A stretch of DNA of 62,798 nucleotides from Denitromonas ohlonensis (GCF_007625205.1 NZ_VMNI01000033.1:1-62798); one strand, 5' to 3'. Shown: positions 17,263 to 27,246, counted from the first letter of the stretch. Made by a program: numbers and translations. Notes: generated by a model from the sequence alone, not told the origin.

Positions 17263-18216
17263 ATGACCGGCACCACCGCCCCCAAAAAACGCGTCGACGT
17301 CGCCGCCGCCGTCATCACCCAACCCGATGGCAGCGTGCTGCTCGGCCAGCGCGCGCCAGGCACCTTCTACCCCGGCTACTGGGAGTTTCCCGGCGGCAAG
17401 GTGGAGCCCGGCGAAGAACCGCGCGCCGCGCTGATCCGTGAGCTCGACGAAGAACTCGGCATCACCGTCGACACCTGCTGGCCCTGGCTGATGCGCGAGC
17501 ACGACTACGAACACGCCAACGTCCGCCTGCACTTCTTTGAAGTGCCCGAGTGGTCCGGTGACATCAACGACCATGTACACGCCGCGCTCGCCTGGGACCA
17601 CCCCGAGCGCTTCAGCGTCGCGCCCATGCTGCCGGCCAACGGCCCCATCCTCAAGGCGCTGCGCCTGCCGCGCGAGATGGGCATCACCGACGCCGCCCAC
17701 ATGGGCGTCGATGCCCAACTCGCCGCGCTCGACCGCGCCCTGGCCCGTGGCCTCAAGCTGGTGCAGATCCGCGACACCACGCTCGACACCCGCCCGCGCG
17801 AGCGCCTCGCCCACAGCATCGTCCAGCGCTGCCACGCCGCCGGCGCGCTGGCGCTGGTCAACGGCGACGCCGACCTCGCCCGACGCACCGACGCCCACGG
17901 CCTGCACCTGCCCGCCCGTCAGCTCATGGCCTGCGGCACTCGCCCCGATTTCGAGTGGGTCGGCGCCTCCTGTCACACCCGCGCCGAGCTCGAACACTGC
18001 GCCAAACTCGGCCTCGACTACGCCGTGCTCGGCCATGTCAACGCCACCCCCAGCCACCCCAACAGCCCCTCGCTCGGCTGGGCCGGCTTCACCGCCCTCG
18101 CCCGATGGCTACCCATGCCGGTATTCGCCATCGGCGGGGTCAGCCTTGAGCACATGGGCGCGGCGCGTGCGGCCGGTGCGCATGGTGTCGCGGGGATTCG
18201 GGGGAGTTGGGCCTGA
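17263..18216 (+). CDS. Nudix (MutT-like) hydrolase fused to a ThiE-like domain
   Basis: A 317-aa fusion. The N-terminal MutT domain (about 8-135) has the full Nudix box GGKVEPGEEPRAALIRELDEELG, of which the core is REL-x-EELG, preceded by GYWEFP; it probably hydrolyses 8-oxo-dGTP or a related nucleotide. The C-terminal half (about 145-315) is a thiamine-phosphate-synthase-like barrel (LVQIRDT, LVNGDADLA, DYAVLGHVNATPSHPN, VFAIGGV), but the usual ThiE REK and GQED motifs are replaced, so thiamine synthesis is unlikely. This fusion is known in proteobacteria. It lies 7 nt after the DUF815 gene. Confidence 0.88.
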   Translation: MTGTTAPKKRVDVAAAVITQPDGSVLLGQRAPGTFYPGYWEFPGGKVEPGEEPRAALIRELDEELGITVDTCWPWLMREHDYEHANVRLHFFEVPEWSGDINDHVHAALAWDHPERFSVAPMLPANGPILKALRLPREMGITDAAHMGVDAQLAALDRALARGLKLVQIRDTTLDTRPRERLAHSIVQRCHAAGALALVNGDADLARRTDAHGLHLPARQLMACGTRPDFEWVGASCHTRAELEHCAKLGLDYAVLGHVNATPSHPNSPSLGWAGFTALARWLPMPVFAIGGVSLEHMGAARAAGAHGVAGIRGSWA

Positions 18217-18505
18217 GCGCCAGACTCACCTGAGCTTCAACAGGTCCGCGCCCTCGCACGGCAGAGCGCGCCATCCGGCTTGACCGCTGTCACCAGCGAC
18301 TGCCCGGCCCATACCCGCCAGCGTCCAAGATAAACCGGCGCCTCCCGCCATTCGCATCTATGGTGGTTTACATGGCGCCGGCATTCACGCTGTTCGCCTT
18401 GCACGCATGCCGCGCCGTCGCGACCAGCGGCATTCGCGCCGCCCGGCCCCACACGGCCACACCGGGTGACGAGCACGCGCTGGCCGACATTGGAGGGCAC
18501 GCAGC
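18217..18505. other. 289-bp intergenic region, no gene found
   Basis: Between the Nudix fusion and the GYD gene. It contains weak overlapping frames without family similarity. A TGGAGGG lies about 11 nt before the GYD start and may serve as its RBS. No convincing promoter, hairpin or RNA seen. Confidence 0.5.
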
Positions 18506-18799
18506 ATGGCGACCTATATCGCACTATGCACTTTCACCGATCAAGGGATCCGCGCCATCAAGAACTCGGCGGAACGGGCCGACGCCGTCAAGGAGTTGGC
18601 CGCGAAGTTTGGCGCGACGATGACACAGCTGTACTGGACGATGGGTCAGTACGACCTGATCGCCACCATCGATGCGCCAGACGATGAGTCGGCCACGGCA
18701 TTTGCCCTGGCCACGGCCTCGGGCGGCAATGTGCGCCTACAAACCCTGCGCGCGTTCTCGCGCACCGAACTGGCTGGCATTACCAGCCGGCTCGGCTGA
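18506..18799 (+). CDS. GYD-domain protein
   Basis: A 97-aa protein matching the GYD family: TYIALCTFTDQGIRAIKNSAERADAV at the start, then KFGATMTQLYWTMGQYDLIATIDAPDDESA, containing the family's G-x-YD motif as GQYDLI. It folds as an alpha/beta dimer in solved relatives, without known enzymatic activity. It stands alone on the plus strand. Function unknown. Confidence 0.8.
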   Translation: MATYIALCTFTDQGIRAIKNSAERADAVKELAAKFGATMTQLYWTMGQYDLIATIDAPDDESATAFALATASGGNVRLQTLRAFSRTELAGITSRLG

Positions 18800-18847
18800 C
18801 GCGCTGATCCCAGGCTTGAGCGGGCGGTGTCCGTCCGCTCAGCAGTG

Positions 18848-19096
18848 TCAGCTATCCCAGGCGCCTTGCCGCAGACGCGCATTCAGCGTGTCGACAACCT
18901 CGGCCCAGTCGGCGTCTTCGGCGATCTCCTCACGCAGAAAAGCCGCCTGGGACGGACTCCAGAACGGCGCTGCCGCGAGTGGAATATGCCCGGCCAGTGG
19001 CGCGTGACACGCCACAAAAGTGTCGATACTGGCGGCGTCGTTGGGTAAGCCAAGCTGGGCAAACAAGGCGGACAGAGGATGGACTGGGGTTTCCAT
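18848..19096 (-). CDS. DUF2789 family protein
   Basis: An 82-aa acidic protein: METPVHPLSALFAQLGLPND, then FWSPSQAAFLREEIAEDADWAEVVDTLN, the DUF2789 pattern. AAGGAGAA precedes the ATG at 19096. It is 130 bp downstream of yacG on the same strand. No function is known for the family. Confidence 0.75.
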   Translation of the reverse strand: METPVHPLSALFAQLGLPNDAASIDTFVACHAPLAGHIPLAAAPFWSPSQAAFLREEIAEDADWAEVVDTLNARLRQGAWDS

Positions 19097-19226
19097 ACGG
19101 TTCTCCTTCCGAAATCGAATTGACATACACCACGCGCACGCAAAGCTTCCGCTCAAGACCTGAGCATCGGCCCAGGGCGCGGGTGTGTCAGGTCGACTCT
19201 ACGCCGGCTTGGCCGGCGATGCGACG

Positions 19227-19430
19227 TTACTGATCGTCTTCGAAGCTGTCCGACATGCCATCCGGCGGCTTGGCGGCCGGAATGCGGTAGCTCTCGGAAG
19301 CCCACGCGCCCATGTCGATCTGGCGGCAGCGCTCGGAACAGAAAGGGCGGAATTTGTTGTCGGTGCGCCATTCGACAGGCTTGGCGCAGTGGGGGCATTT
19401 GACGATGCGGGGGGCGGTATCGCGGGTCAT
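19227..19430 (-). CDS. yacG: DNA gyrase inhibitor YacG
   Basis: A 67-aa zinc-binding protein: KCPHC and [10 protein letters not shown] supply the four cysteines, and [13 protein letters not shown] is the family tail. In E. coli YacG binds GyrB and inhibits gyrase. The start ATG 19430 begins with [15 protein letters not shown]. It lies 5 bp after zapD in the conserved coaE-zapD-yacG order. Confidence 0.92.
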   Translation of the reverse strand: MTRDTAPRIVKCPHCAKPVEWRTDNKFRPFCSERCRQIDMGAWASESYRIPAAKPPDGMSDSFEDDQ

Positions 19431-19435
19431 CGGAC

Positions 19436-20191
19436 TCAGAGATTGCACAGCGTGAGTTCGAACTCGACGTCGTTCTCGCACTGGCGGGGTCGGCTGATGG
19501 TGTCGGGGCGCATGAAGCGCACGTTGAGCACGTATTTGTTGGCGCTGATTTCGGGCACAGCCTGGGCGCCCAGCTGGACGCGGACACGCACCATCTGGAT
19601 CGGGCGGCCGCCCATGGTCAGCTGGTAGTTGCCGCGGCAGGCGGTCTGCATTTCGGGTCGGCCACTGGCGCGCAGCAGGCGTAGCACAATCGCCAGACCG
19701 TCGCGGATCGGCAGCATCGGGCGAATCCAGCCTTCGAGGTCGCGCCGGCGCGCTTCGACGTCGCGGTTTTGCCAGTGGTAATACGCTGGCAGGTCGAACT
19801 GGCAGGCGCCGCCGGGAATCGCGGCGCGGCTGCGGATGCCCATGAGCCAGTCGTTTTCACGCAGGTAGTGGCCGATCTTGCCAGACACCGACAACAAGCC
19901 GGCCGTGGCCTGCTCGATTTCGTACAGGGCGCCGCTGAGCGCTTCTTCGGAAATATCGGGGTTGTCGCGGAAGGCGAGCAGCGACTGGCGCTGGCGCTCG
20001 AGCTCCTGCAGCAGATCGACCTTGAACTCGGAGCGGCTGGCCACTTCGAGCATTTCGAAGATGGCGGTCAGCGTGACGTGGTGGTCAATAGGCGATTCAC
20101 CGCGCAGCGTGTGCGCGATACGGGCAAACAGATCTTCCAGCCGGAGCAGGGTGCGGATGCGTTCGTTGAGTGGGTATTCGAAAGTAATCAC
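19436..20191 (-). CDS. zapD: Cell division protein ZapD
   Basis: A 251-aa ZapD (formerly DUF1342): it begins [21 protein letters not shown], with a mid-protein [19 protein letters not shown] and the C-terminal beta-rich region [11 protein letters not shown]. ZapD crosslinks FtsZ filaments at the division ring. The family N-terminus places the start at GTG 20191; the longer open frame to 20302 adds unrelated residues. It is followed by yacG after 5 bp. Confidence 0.92.
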   Translation of the reverse strand: MITFEYPLNERIRTLLRLEDLFARIAHTLRGESPIDHHVTLTAIFEMLEVASRSEFKVDLLQELERQRQSLLAFRDNPDISEEALSGALYEIEQATAGLLSVSGKIGHYLRENDWLMGIRSRAAIPGGACQFDLPAYYHWQNRDVEARRRDLEGWIRPMLPIRDGLAIVLRLLRASGRPEMQTACRGNYQLTMGGRPIQMVRVRVQLGAQAVPEISANKYVLNVRFMRPDTISRPRQCENDVEFELTLCNL

Positions 20192-20261
20192 CGCATGCGC
20201 CTGATGGGTTTGCCAACCTCCTGATAATCCGCGCGATGATAGCACAGCGCTTACGCCGGCC

Positions 20262-20873
20262 TCAGGCGCTGGCGAGCGCGAGATAGCGCTGATGCAAGGC
20301 ATCGACCTGCCGATGGAGGTGGTCGAGATCGCCGCTGTTGTCGATCACGTCGTCGGCGGCAGCGAGCCGATCGGCCCGCGGCAGCTGCGCCGCCATGATG
20401 GCTTCGACTTGCGCGGGGGGCAGCCCCGAACGGCGCATGACACGCGCCACCTGCACCGCCTCCTCGCAATCGACCACGGCGATCCGCTGGCAACGCTGAC
20501 GGTAGGTGCCGGACTCGATCAGCAACGGCACCACCAGCACCACATAGGGCGCGTCGGCCTCGGCGCATTGACGGTCGGACTCGGCGCGGATCATGGGGTG
20601 CAGGATCGCTTCGAGGCGCTGGCGCTCGGCCGGGTGGGCAAACACCCGCGCGCGCATGGCGTCACGGTCGAGCGCGCCATCGGCCGAGATGAGGGCATCG
20701 CCAAAGGCGTCACGAATGGCCGGCACTGCCGCGCCGCCGGGGGCGGTGAGCTGACGGGCGATGAGGTCGGTATCCACAATCGCCGCGCCGCACTCGCCAA
20801 AGCGATCCGATGCCGCGCTTTTACCGCTACCAATACCGCCGGTCAGCCCGACGATCCAGCGCGTCGCGCTCAC
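20262..20873 (-). CDS. coaE: Dephospho-CoA kinase
   Basis: A 203-aa kinase for the last step of CoA synthesis. P-loop GLTGGIGSGKSAASDRF at about residues 9-25, then DTDLIARQL, LHPMIR and VPLLIESG motifs. The GTG start at 20873 overlaps the preceding SPOR gene stop (GTGA). In many betaproteobacteria coaE follows pilBCD; here the type IV pilus genes are absent and a SPOR protein precedes it. Confidence 0.94.
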   Translation of the reverse strand: MSATRWIVGLTGGIGSGKSAASDRFGECGAAIVDTDLIARQLTAPGGAAVPAIRDAFGDALISADGALDRDAMRARVFAHPAERQRLEAILHPMIRAESDRQCAEADAPYVVLVVPLLIESGTYRQRCQRIAVVDCEEAVQVARVMRRSGLPPAQVEAIMAAQLPRADRLAAADDVIDNSGDLDHLHRQVDALHQRYLALASA

Positions 20874-21613
20874 GGCAAGCAATCCTCGCGGGTGGCACCA
20901 GCATAGGCACCGGCCCATTCAGCCGCGCGCTCGATCAGTGCTTCGGCCGGCCCGCTGATTTCGATGCGATGGGTGGTATCGCCCCGCTCTTCGATGACCA
21001 CGCCACGCACACCCTTGGCCTGAATGCGGCGCACCTGTTCTTTGGCCGACGCTTCCGACTTGAACAAACCCAGTGAGATGGTCAATGGCCGGGCGCCGTT
21101 CTCGCCCACCACAAACAAATCGTTCCAGCCCTTGGCGCGGATCTCGCTGGCGCGGCGCTCGGCCGCGTCTTTGGTGGGATGCGCGGGGATGTGCACCCAC
21201 CAGGAGGTGACATCGGTGGTGGCTTTGTCGCGCGCGGTGAAGTCCGGCTCGCGCAGCGCCTGCCGCGTGAGCCGATCCGCCGCTTCGTCGTCCAGACCGG
21301 CAAAGGCCACGCAGGCTTTCGGTACGCTGACCACCGGCGGTGGCGCTTCGACGACGGGCGCCGGCGGCGGTGCCGGCTCGGGCGGCGGCACGACGACCGG
21401 CGCGGGCGCGGGCGCCGCAGCCGAACGCGCCTCGGCCTGCAAGGCCGCAACCGCGGCGTCATCAAGTACCTGAATCTGCTCGGGCTTGAGCTGATTGGTC
21501 ACTCGCTCAGGCTCGCTGCGCGTGCCGTCCTGACCAAACCAGCCTTGCCAGGCCGCCAGCGCAATCGCGTTGACCAGCACCAGCAGAATGATCAGAAAAC
21601 GCAGGATCGGCAC
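20870..21613 (-). CDS. SPOR-domain protein
   Basis: A 247-aa predicted periplasmic protein with an N-terminal membrane anchor (VPILRFLIILLVLVNAIALA), a Pro/Ala-rich linker (about 65-100) and a C-terminal SPOR-like domain (about 140-220: WWVHIPAHPTKDAAERRASEIRAKG, then SLGLFKSEASAKEQVRRIQ). SPOR domains bind denuded septal peptidoglycan. The GTG start at 21613 has TAAGGAG 8 nt upstream. It overlaps coaE by 4 bp and follows trpB2 by 10 bp. Confidence 0.82.
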   Translation of the reverse strand: MPILRFLIILLVLVNAIALAAWQGWFGQDGTRSEPERVTNQLKPEQIQVLDDAAVAALQAEARSAAAPAPAPVVVPPPEPAPPPAPVVEAPPPVVSVPKACVAFAGLDDEAADRLTRQALREPDFTARDKATTDVTSWWVHIPAHPTKDAAERRASEIRAKGWNDLFVVGENGARPLTISLGLFKSEASAKEQVRRIQAKGVRGVVIEERGDTTHRIEISGPAEALIERAAEWAGAYAGATREDCLP

Positions 21614-21623
21614 GCTTGGCTCC

Positions 21624-22991
21624 TTAACCGACTTTGGGCAGATGCGCCAGCGACGCGGCCACCGCTTCGGCCGGGTACTCGTAGTTTTCGAGCTGGCCGG
21701 AGAAGTAGCGGTCGTAGGACGCCATGTCAAAGTGACCATGGCCCGTCAGGTTGAACAGTATCACCTTGGGCTCGCCGGTCTCTTTGCATACCAGCGCTTC
21801 GTCGATGGCGGCGCGGATGCCGTGGCAGGATTCGGGCGCCGGGATGATGCCTTCATGGCGGGCAAACAGCACGCCGGCTTCAAAGGTGGCCAGCTGCGGC
21901 ACGGCCACGGCTTCGACCAGCTTCTCGTGGTAGAGCTGCGAGACCAGCGGCGAATCGCCGTGATAGCGCAGACCGCCGGCGTGGATGCCCGGCGGCATGA
22001 AGTCGTGGCCCAGCGTGTACATCTTCATCAACGGCGTAAAACCCGAGGCGTCGCCGTAGTCGTAGGCGTAGGCGCCCTTGGTGAGCGTCGGGCAGGAGGC
22101 CGGCTCGACGGCCACGCAACGCAGTTTTTCGGCGCGCTTCTCGCCCGCGATCTGGTCGCACAGGAAGGGGAAGGCGATGCCGCCAAAGCTGGAGCCGCCG
22201 CCACAAGGGCCGATGACCACATCCGGGTAGAGGCCGATTTTTTCAAGCTGCTTCTTGGACTCCTGGCCGATCACGGTCTGGTGCAGCAGCACATGGTTGA
22301 GCACCGAGCCGAGGGTGTACTTGGTGTCGGCGCGGCCGGCGGCCTCTTCGACCGCTTCAGAAATGGCGATACCGAGCGAGCCCTGGTTCTCCGGGTCTTT
22401 CTCCAGAATGGCGCGGCCGGTCTGGGTTTCGTTGGACGGGCTGGCGAAGACTTCGGCACCCCAGGTCTGCATCATCGAGCGGCGGAAGGGCTTTTGCTGA
22501 TAGCTCACGTTCACCATGAACACCCGCACATCAATGCCGAACATACCGCCGGCAAAGGCGATGGACGAGCCCCACTGGCCGGCGCCGGTCTCGGTGGTCA
22601 GCCGCTTGATGCCGGCCTGCTTGTTGTAATAGGCCTGCGGCACCGCGGAGTTGGGTTTGTGCGAACCGGCCGGCGACACGCCCTCGTACTTGAAGAAGAT
22701 CTTGGCCGGCGTGCCCAGCGCTTTTTCAAGACGCACCGCACGCACCAGCGGCGTCGGGCGCCAGATCTTGTAGATCTCGCGCACTTCGTCGGGGATCTCG
22801 ATCCAGCGCTGCGAGCTCATCTCCTGCTCGATGATCGCATCCGGGAAGATCGCGCTCATCTGCTCCGGTGTGGCGGGCGAGCCGTCTGGCCCCAGCGGCG
22901 GCAGCGGCGCATTCGGCATGTCGGCCGCGATGTTGTACCAGTGGGTCGGGATGTCCTCTTCGGTCATCAAAATGCGTGTCGGCTCGCTCAT
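21624..22991 (-). CDS. trpB2: TrpB2-type tryptophan synthase beta-like PLP enzyme
   Basis: A 455-aa PLP enzyme. The Schiff-base lysine is in [29 protein letters not shown] follows, and the phosphate-binding loop is [10 protein letters not shown]. Its length and N-terminal extension ([17 protein letters not shown]) are those of TrpB2, a branch that usually acts without TrpA and takes free indole and serine. It is not in a trp operon but between coaX and the SPOR gene. TGGAGAA precedes ATG 22991. Confidence 0.9.
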   Translation of the reverse strand: MSEPTRILMTEEDIPTHWYNIAADMPNAPLPPLGPDGSPATPEQMSAIFPDAIIEQEMSSQRWIEIPDEVREIYKIWRPTPLVRAVRLEKALGTPAKIFFKYEGVSPAGSHKPNSAVPQAYYNKQAGIKRLTTETGAGQWGSSIAFAGGMFGIDVRVFMVNVSYQQKPFRRSMMQTWGAEVFASPSNETQTGRAILEKDPENQGSLGIAISEAVEEAAGRADTKYTLGSVLNHVLLHQTVIGQESKKQLEKIGLYPDVVIGPCGGGSSFGGIAFPFLCDQIAGEKRAEKLRCVAVEPASCPTLTKGAYAYDYGDASGFTPLMKMYTLGHDFMPPGIHAGGLRYHGDSPLVSQLYHEKLVEAVAVPQLATFEAGVLFARHEGIIPAPESCHGIRAAIDEALVCKETGEPKVILFNLTGHGHFDMASYDRYFSGQLENYEYPAEAVAASLAHLPKVG

Positions 22992-23078
22992 CGGCGGTTC
23001 TCCATTATGTTTTTGTATTGGCGCCGGGCTGGCCCGACGTCGTCCGTATCCGGCGGGCATCTTAGCCCGTCTGGCGTT

Positions 23079-23807
23079 TCATCGAAAGCACCCGTGACGC
23101 TGCGCCACGGCCACGCCATCGAGCACAAGGTTGTCGATGATCCGCAACGGCACGCCCAGCAGCGGTGCAATCTGGGCCGCCGCCCCGCCATTGAGCAGGC
23201 AGCTGGCCCCAGCCAAATCGGCCACGTGACGATACATGCGCTCGATGGCGCCGGCCTGGGCATGCAGGCAGCCCATGGTGATCGCGTCGGCCGTGCAGGT
23301 CGGCAGATCAATCACCCGGCCGTCGGCCAGCGGCAACTGCGCGGTGTTGCCGGCCAGCGCGCGACGCATGAGGTCGACCCCGGGGGCAATCAACCCGCCG
23401 CGAAACACGCCCTCGGCGTCGAGCACGTCAATCGTGGTGGCGGTGCCGGCGGTCACCACCAGACACGGCGCCGCGCCATGGTCTTGCGCGCCGATCAGCG
23501 CAGCCCAGCGGTCGGCCCCCAGCTGGGCGGGGTTTGCATAGCTGTTGCGCACGCCGCAGGCCTCGCGCGTGGGCGTCAGCCACTGGGGGGCATGGCCCCA
23601 CGGCGCGAGCGATTCGGCCACCCGGTGGCGCAAGGCAGGCGACACCACCGAGGCGCCAAACACGCCGTCGATCCGGCCCGGCGGCGGCAGCACGGCGTCG
23701 AAAGCCCAGGCTTCGTCATGCGCGAAAGCGCCCTGCGCCAGCCATTGATCGGCCTCGCGCAAGCCCCATTTGAGGCGGGTGTTGCCCACGTCCAGCAGCA
23801 GCATCAT
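23079..23807 (-). CDS. coaX: Type III pantothenate kinase
   Basis: A 242-aa CoaX of the ASKHA fold: LLLDVGNTRLKWG (phosphate 1 motif), the NPAQLGADRWAALIGA region, VTAGTATTIDVLDAEGVFRGGLIAPG, and LLNGGAAAQIAPLL near the end. It phosphorylates pantothenate in the first CoA step and needs a monovalent cation. The start overlaps the birA stop by 4 bp. Together with coaE and coaD it gives three CoA-pathway genes in this window. Confidence 0.93.
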   Translation of the reverse strand: MMLLLDVGNTRLKWGLREADQWLAQGAFAHDEAWAFDAVLPPPGRIDGVFGASVVSPALRHRVAESLAPWGHAPQWLTPTREACGVRNSYANPAQLGADRWAALIGAQDHGAAPCLVVTAGTATTIDVLDAEGVFRGGLIAPGVDLMRRALAGNTAQLPLADGRVIDLPTCTADAITMGCLHAQAGAIERMYRHVADLAGASCLLNGGAAAQIAPLLGVPLRIIDNLVLDGVAVAQRHGCFR

Positions 23808-24625
23808 CCGGCGGCTCGCAAGCTCACGTCGCCGGCCAGTACGCGGCGCACGCCGGTGTCGGTCTGCAGGCGCAAGGCGCCGTCGACATCGACGCCGAGG
23901 CAGATGCCTTCGAGGCTGTCGGTTTCACCGATCAGCCGCACCGGCAGGTCGGCATAGGCGTTGCGCTGATTCCAGGCGCCCTGAAACGCGCCGAATCCGC
24001 TGTTGGCATAGGTCTCGAACAGACTGCGTTGCACGCGCAACAAGTCGGCCAGCAGCGCTTCGCGGCTGGGCAGATCATCAATCACCTGATCGAGCGCGGT
24101 GACATCGCTGCGCCCGGGAATACTCGCCTCGCCCGGCAAGGACAGGTTCAGCCCGATACCGACCACCGCGGCCACCTGCCGCGCCGAGGCCAGCTCGACC
24201 AGAATGCCGCCGAGCTTGCGCCCGTGCACCTGGATGTCGTTGGGCCATTTGAGCTCGACACCGGCCACGCCAGCGTTTTCCAGCACCGTCGCCACGGCGA
24301 TCCCGGCCACCAGCGAGAGCCCGGCCGGCACTGGCGCGCCGACGGGGAAGCGCCACATCGCTGAAAAGGTCAGGCTCGCGCCCGGCCAGGCCTGCCACTG
24401 GCGGCCCCGGCGACCACGGCCGGCGGTCTGCAGTTCGCAGGCCACCACCGGCACCCGACCGTCGTCGGCGGGCGCGCGTTGGATCAGCACGGAATTGGTG
24501 GAGTCGCACTCGGCGCGCAGATCGAACGCAAAGGCGTCGGCGTCTGGCCCCAGGTGGGTACGCAGCGTATCGAGATCGAGCGGAGAAGGCGCAGTAGCGG
24601 GCACGGGTCGGGAGGCGGCAGTCAT
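23804..24625 (-). CDS. birA: Biotin-[acetyl-CoA-carboxylase] ligase
   Basis: A 273-aa biotin protein ligase: ECDSTNSVLIQRAP, biotin-binding loop AGRGRRGRQWQAWPGASL, and LKWPNDIQVHGRKLGGILVE with the conserved KWPND. The N-terminal DNA-binding HTH of E. coli BirA is absent, so it is a class I, non-repressor ligase. It is the first gene of the birA-coaX group. Confidence 0.93.
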   Translation of the reverse strand: MTAASRPVPATAPSPLDLDTLRTHLGPDADAFAFDLRAECDSTNSVLIQRAPADDGRVPVVACELQTAGRGRRGRQWQAWPGASLTFSAMWRFPVGAPVPAGLSLVAGIAVATVLENAGVAGVELKWPNDIQVHGRKLGGILVELASARQVAAVVGIGLNLSLPGEASIPGRSDVTALDQVIDDLPSREALLADLLRVQRSLFETYANSGFGAFQGAWNQRNAYADLPVRLIGETDSLEGICLGVDVDGALRLQTDTGVRRVLAGDVSLRAAG

Positions 24626-24707
24626 AAAACTGCATTATGTCCCAATCGCCGGCCGCCGACAGCCCACCGGGCACGGCGGGCGGCGGCTGCGGCATGAATG
24701 GCCCGAC

Positions 24708-26138
24708 TCAGTCGGCCGATGAGGCGGCGTGTGTGTCCTCGCGCGGGCCGTCGAGGCCGAGCTCCTGGATCTTGCGCGTGATGGTGTTGCGACCGATGCC
24801 GAGCAACTGGGCGGCTTCGATCCGGCGTCCGCCGGTGGTCTCCAGCGCGCGCTCGATCAGGGTGCGTTCAAAGGCCCGGGTGAGCTGCTCGAAGACCTCG
24901 CCCGGCACCGCCGCCAGCAAGCGATCCGCTTCGCGTCCGAGCGCGCTGCACCAGTCACCGCCGCCCACTTCATGCGCCGCCGCTTCGCGGAACTCGACCG
25001 GCAGATCCGCCACTTCCACCAGTTGGCCGGGCGCCATCACCGTCAGCCAATGGCACAGGTTTTCGAGCTGTCGGACGTTGCCGGGGAAGACCTGAGTTTG
25101 CAGATGCTGAAGCGCAGCGCTGGAGATGCGCTTGGTCTCGACATCAAGCTCGCGCGCGCTCTTCTTGAGGAAGTGCTGCACCAGCAAAGGGATGTCTTCG
25201 CGACGCTCGCGCAGCGGCGGCAAGCGCAGGCGGATGACGTTGAGCCGGTGATAGAGGTCTTCGCGGAACAGGCCGTCCTTGACCCGTTCATCCAGATCCT
25301 GGTGGGTGGCGGCAATTACCCGCACATTGGCGCGAATCGGCTGATGGCCGCCGACGCGGTAGAAGTTGCCATCGGAGAGCACGCGCAGCAGCCGGGTTTG
25401 CAACTCGGCCGGCATGTCGCCGATCTCGTCCAGAAACAGGGTGCCGCCGTCGGCCTGCTCGAAACGGCCCCGACGCTGCGTGGCCGCACCGGTAAAGGCG
25501 CCGCGCTCATGACCAAAGAGCTCGGACTCGAGCAGATCGCGCGGAATGGCGGCGGTGTTGATGGCGATGAAGGGCGCGTCGCGGCGCGGGCTGTGCCGGT
25601 GCAAGGCGCGGGCCACCAGCTCCTTGCCGGAGCCCGACTCACCGTTGATGAGCACCGTGGCATGCGACTGGGCCAGCCGGCCGATGGCGCGGAACACCTC
25701 CTGCATCGATGGCGCCTGGCCGAGGATTTCGGGGGTGAGCACCGATTCATCGGTATCGACCACCTGCTCTTCGCCCTGTTCGACCGCTCGCCGCACCAGG
25801 CTCAGGGCCTGTTCGAGATCGAAGGGCTTGGGCAAATACTCGAAGGCGCCGCCCTGGAAGGCCGACACCGCGCTATCGAGGTCGGAATACGCGGTCATGA
25901 TGATGACCGGCAGATCCGGAAAGCGGGCCTTGGCTTTTTCGAGCAGGCTCAGACCCGATTCGCCCGGCATGCGGATGTCGGACACCAGCACCTTGGGTGG
26001 CCGGCTGAGCGCTTCGAGCGCTTCGCCCGCCTCCACCGCGGATTCGAAACTACGGTGGGTGATGTTCTCCCGCGCCAGGGCTTTTTCAAGCACCCAGCGG
26101 ATGGAGCGATCATCATCAACGATCCAGACGGTTTCCAT
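24708..26138 (-). CDS. ntrC: Nitrogen regulation response regulator NtrC
   Basis: A 476-aa sigma-54 activator. The receiver domain (1-120) has WIVDDDRS and the phospho-acceptor Asp in [10 protein letters not shown]. The AAA+ domain (about 140-370) has [15 protein letters not shown] and the sigma-54 contact loop ERGAFTGA. The C-terminal Fis-type HTH is [20 protein letters not shown]. When phosphorylated by NtrB it activates nitrogen-starvation promoters; two such promoters are in this window (amt, glnA). The start at ATG 26138 begins [10 protein letters not shown]; the frame open to 26249 is not homologous. It is 43 bp after ntrB. Confidence 0.96.
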   Translation of the reverse strand: METVWIVDDDRSIRWVLEKALARENITHRSFESAVEAGEALEALSRPPKVLVSDIRMPGESGLSLLEKAKARFPDLPVIIMTAYSDLDSAVSAFQGGAFEYLPKPFDLEQALSLVRRAVEQGEEQVVDTDESVLTPEILGQAPSMQEVFRAIGRLAQSHATVLINGESGSGKELVARALHRHSPRRDAPFIAINTAAIPRDLLESELFGHERGAFTGAATQRRGRFEQADGGTLFLDEIGDMPAELQTRLLRVLSDGNFYRVGGHQPIRANVRVIAATHQDLDERVKDGLFREDLYHRLNVIRLRLPPLRERREDIPLLVQHFLKKSARELDVETKRISSAALQHLQTQVFPGNVRQLENLCHWLTVMAPGQLVEVADLPVEFREAAAHEVGGGDWCSALGREADRLLAAVPGEVFEQLTRAFERTLIERALETTGGRRIEAAQLLGIGRNTITRKIQELGLDGPREDTHAASSAD

Positions 26139-26181
26139 ATCTATGTATGCACTATTTTGGTGCGAGCTGCACGATCGCGGG

Positions 26182-27246
26182 TCAGTGACGGTCCGCAATC
26201 GGCAACAGCAAGGTGAAACAAGTACGTCCGGGGACGCTATCGACTTCAATCATGCCGTGGTGCTGCTCAACAAAGCCTTGCGCCAACGACAGCCCCAGTC
26301 CGCTCCCTCCGTCCCGGCCCGATACCAGGGGATAGAAGATCTGGTCACGAATTTCTTCAGGAATCCCCGGGCCGTTGTCGATCACTTGCAATTCGAGTGC
26401 CAGTTTGTGCCGGCGCTTGGCGAGCGTGACCTGGCGGGCTGCGCGGGTGCGCAAAATGATCTCGCCATCGCCCTCCACGGCTTGCGCGGCATTGCGCACG
26501 ATATTGAGGACGGTTTGAATGAGTTGCTCACGATCCCCGGTCAGGTCGGGCAGGCTGGTGTCGTAATCGCGCCGCACGATCACACCGGGAAATTCAGCCA
26601 GGATCAACCGCCGCACGCGTTCGAGAACATCATGGAAATTGAGCGGCGCCGGGCGCATGACCGCGTGCGTGCCGAGCAGCCGCTTCATCAGCGCCTGCAG
26701 CCGATCGGCCTCGGCGATGATGACCTGGGTGTATTCCTTGAGCTGCGGATCGTCCAGCTCGCCTTCGAGCAACTGAGCAGAGCCGCGAATGCCGCCCAGT
26801 GGATTCTTGATTTCATGCGCCAGATTGCGGATCAGCTCGCGGTTGGCCTGCTGTTGCTGCAGCAGCACCTCTTCGCGCGTGACACGCAGCTGCGCTTCGA
26901 TCGGCCGGAATTCCAGCAGCAAACGGATCCCCGGCGCCTCGACCGGACTGACCGTGCAGTCGACCTCGATCGCGCACTCGCGACCGGGCGGCACGATGCG
27001 CAGATCCTTGCCGGTGTAGCTCCAGTTGTTGTTGAGGGCGTTGTAGAGCGCTGGCGCCAGGCCGGGCGGCTCGCCCAGCAAGGCGCCCAGCGAGCGACCG
27101 GCATGACGACGGGCGCTGACGCCGAACAGGTTTTCGGACCCTGCATTGAGGTAGCGAACGATGAGCTTTTCATCGACCAGCACCACGGCGGTCGACAACA
27201 GGTCGAGACCGGCAAACTGATTGTTTCGGGTGGCGTCTTGAGTCAT
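26182..27246 (-). CDS. ntrB: Nitrogen regulation sensor histidine kinase NtrB
   Basis: A 354-aa cytosolic two-component kinase/phosphatase. A PAS domain (about 15-125) is followed by the phospho-accepting H-box LIRNLAHEIKNPLGGIRG, the N-box VLNIVRNAAQAVEG and ATP-lid motifs DNGPGIPEE and GGSGLGLSLAQ. There are no membrane segments, as usual for NtrB, which is controlled by PII proteins. It is transcribed with ntrC; the DUF4124 gene ends 45 bp upstream. Confidence 0.95.
   Translation of the reverse strand: MTQDATRNNQFAGLDLLSTAVVLVDEKLIVRYLNAGSENLFGVSARRHAGRSLGALLGEPPGLAPALYNALNNNWSYTGKDLRIVPPGRECAIEVDCTVSPVEAPGIRLLLEFRPIEAQLRVTREEVLLQQQQANRELIRNLAHEIKNPLGGIRGSAQLLEGELDDPQLKEYTQVIIAEADRLQALMKRLLGTHAVMRPAPLNFHDVLERVRRLILAEFPGVIVRRDYDTSLPDLTGDREQLIQTVLNIVRNAAQAVEGDGEIILRTRAARQVTLAKRRHKLALELQVIDNGPGIPEEIRDQIFYPLVSGRDGGSGLGLSLAQGFVEQHHGMIEVDSVPGRTCFTLLLPIADRH

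Noticed and set aside
18360-18623. 87-codon frame before the GYD gene
   Set aside because: Overlaps the GYD gene out of frame, no RBS and no family pattern.
21570-23957. Plus-strand open frame of 795 codons opposite trpB2 and coaX
   Set aside because: Spans two real genes and an intergenic gap on the other strand; rich in His, Arg and Gly with no domain. Artefact of high GC.
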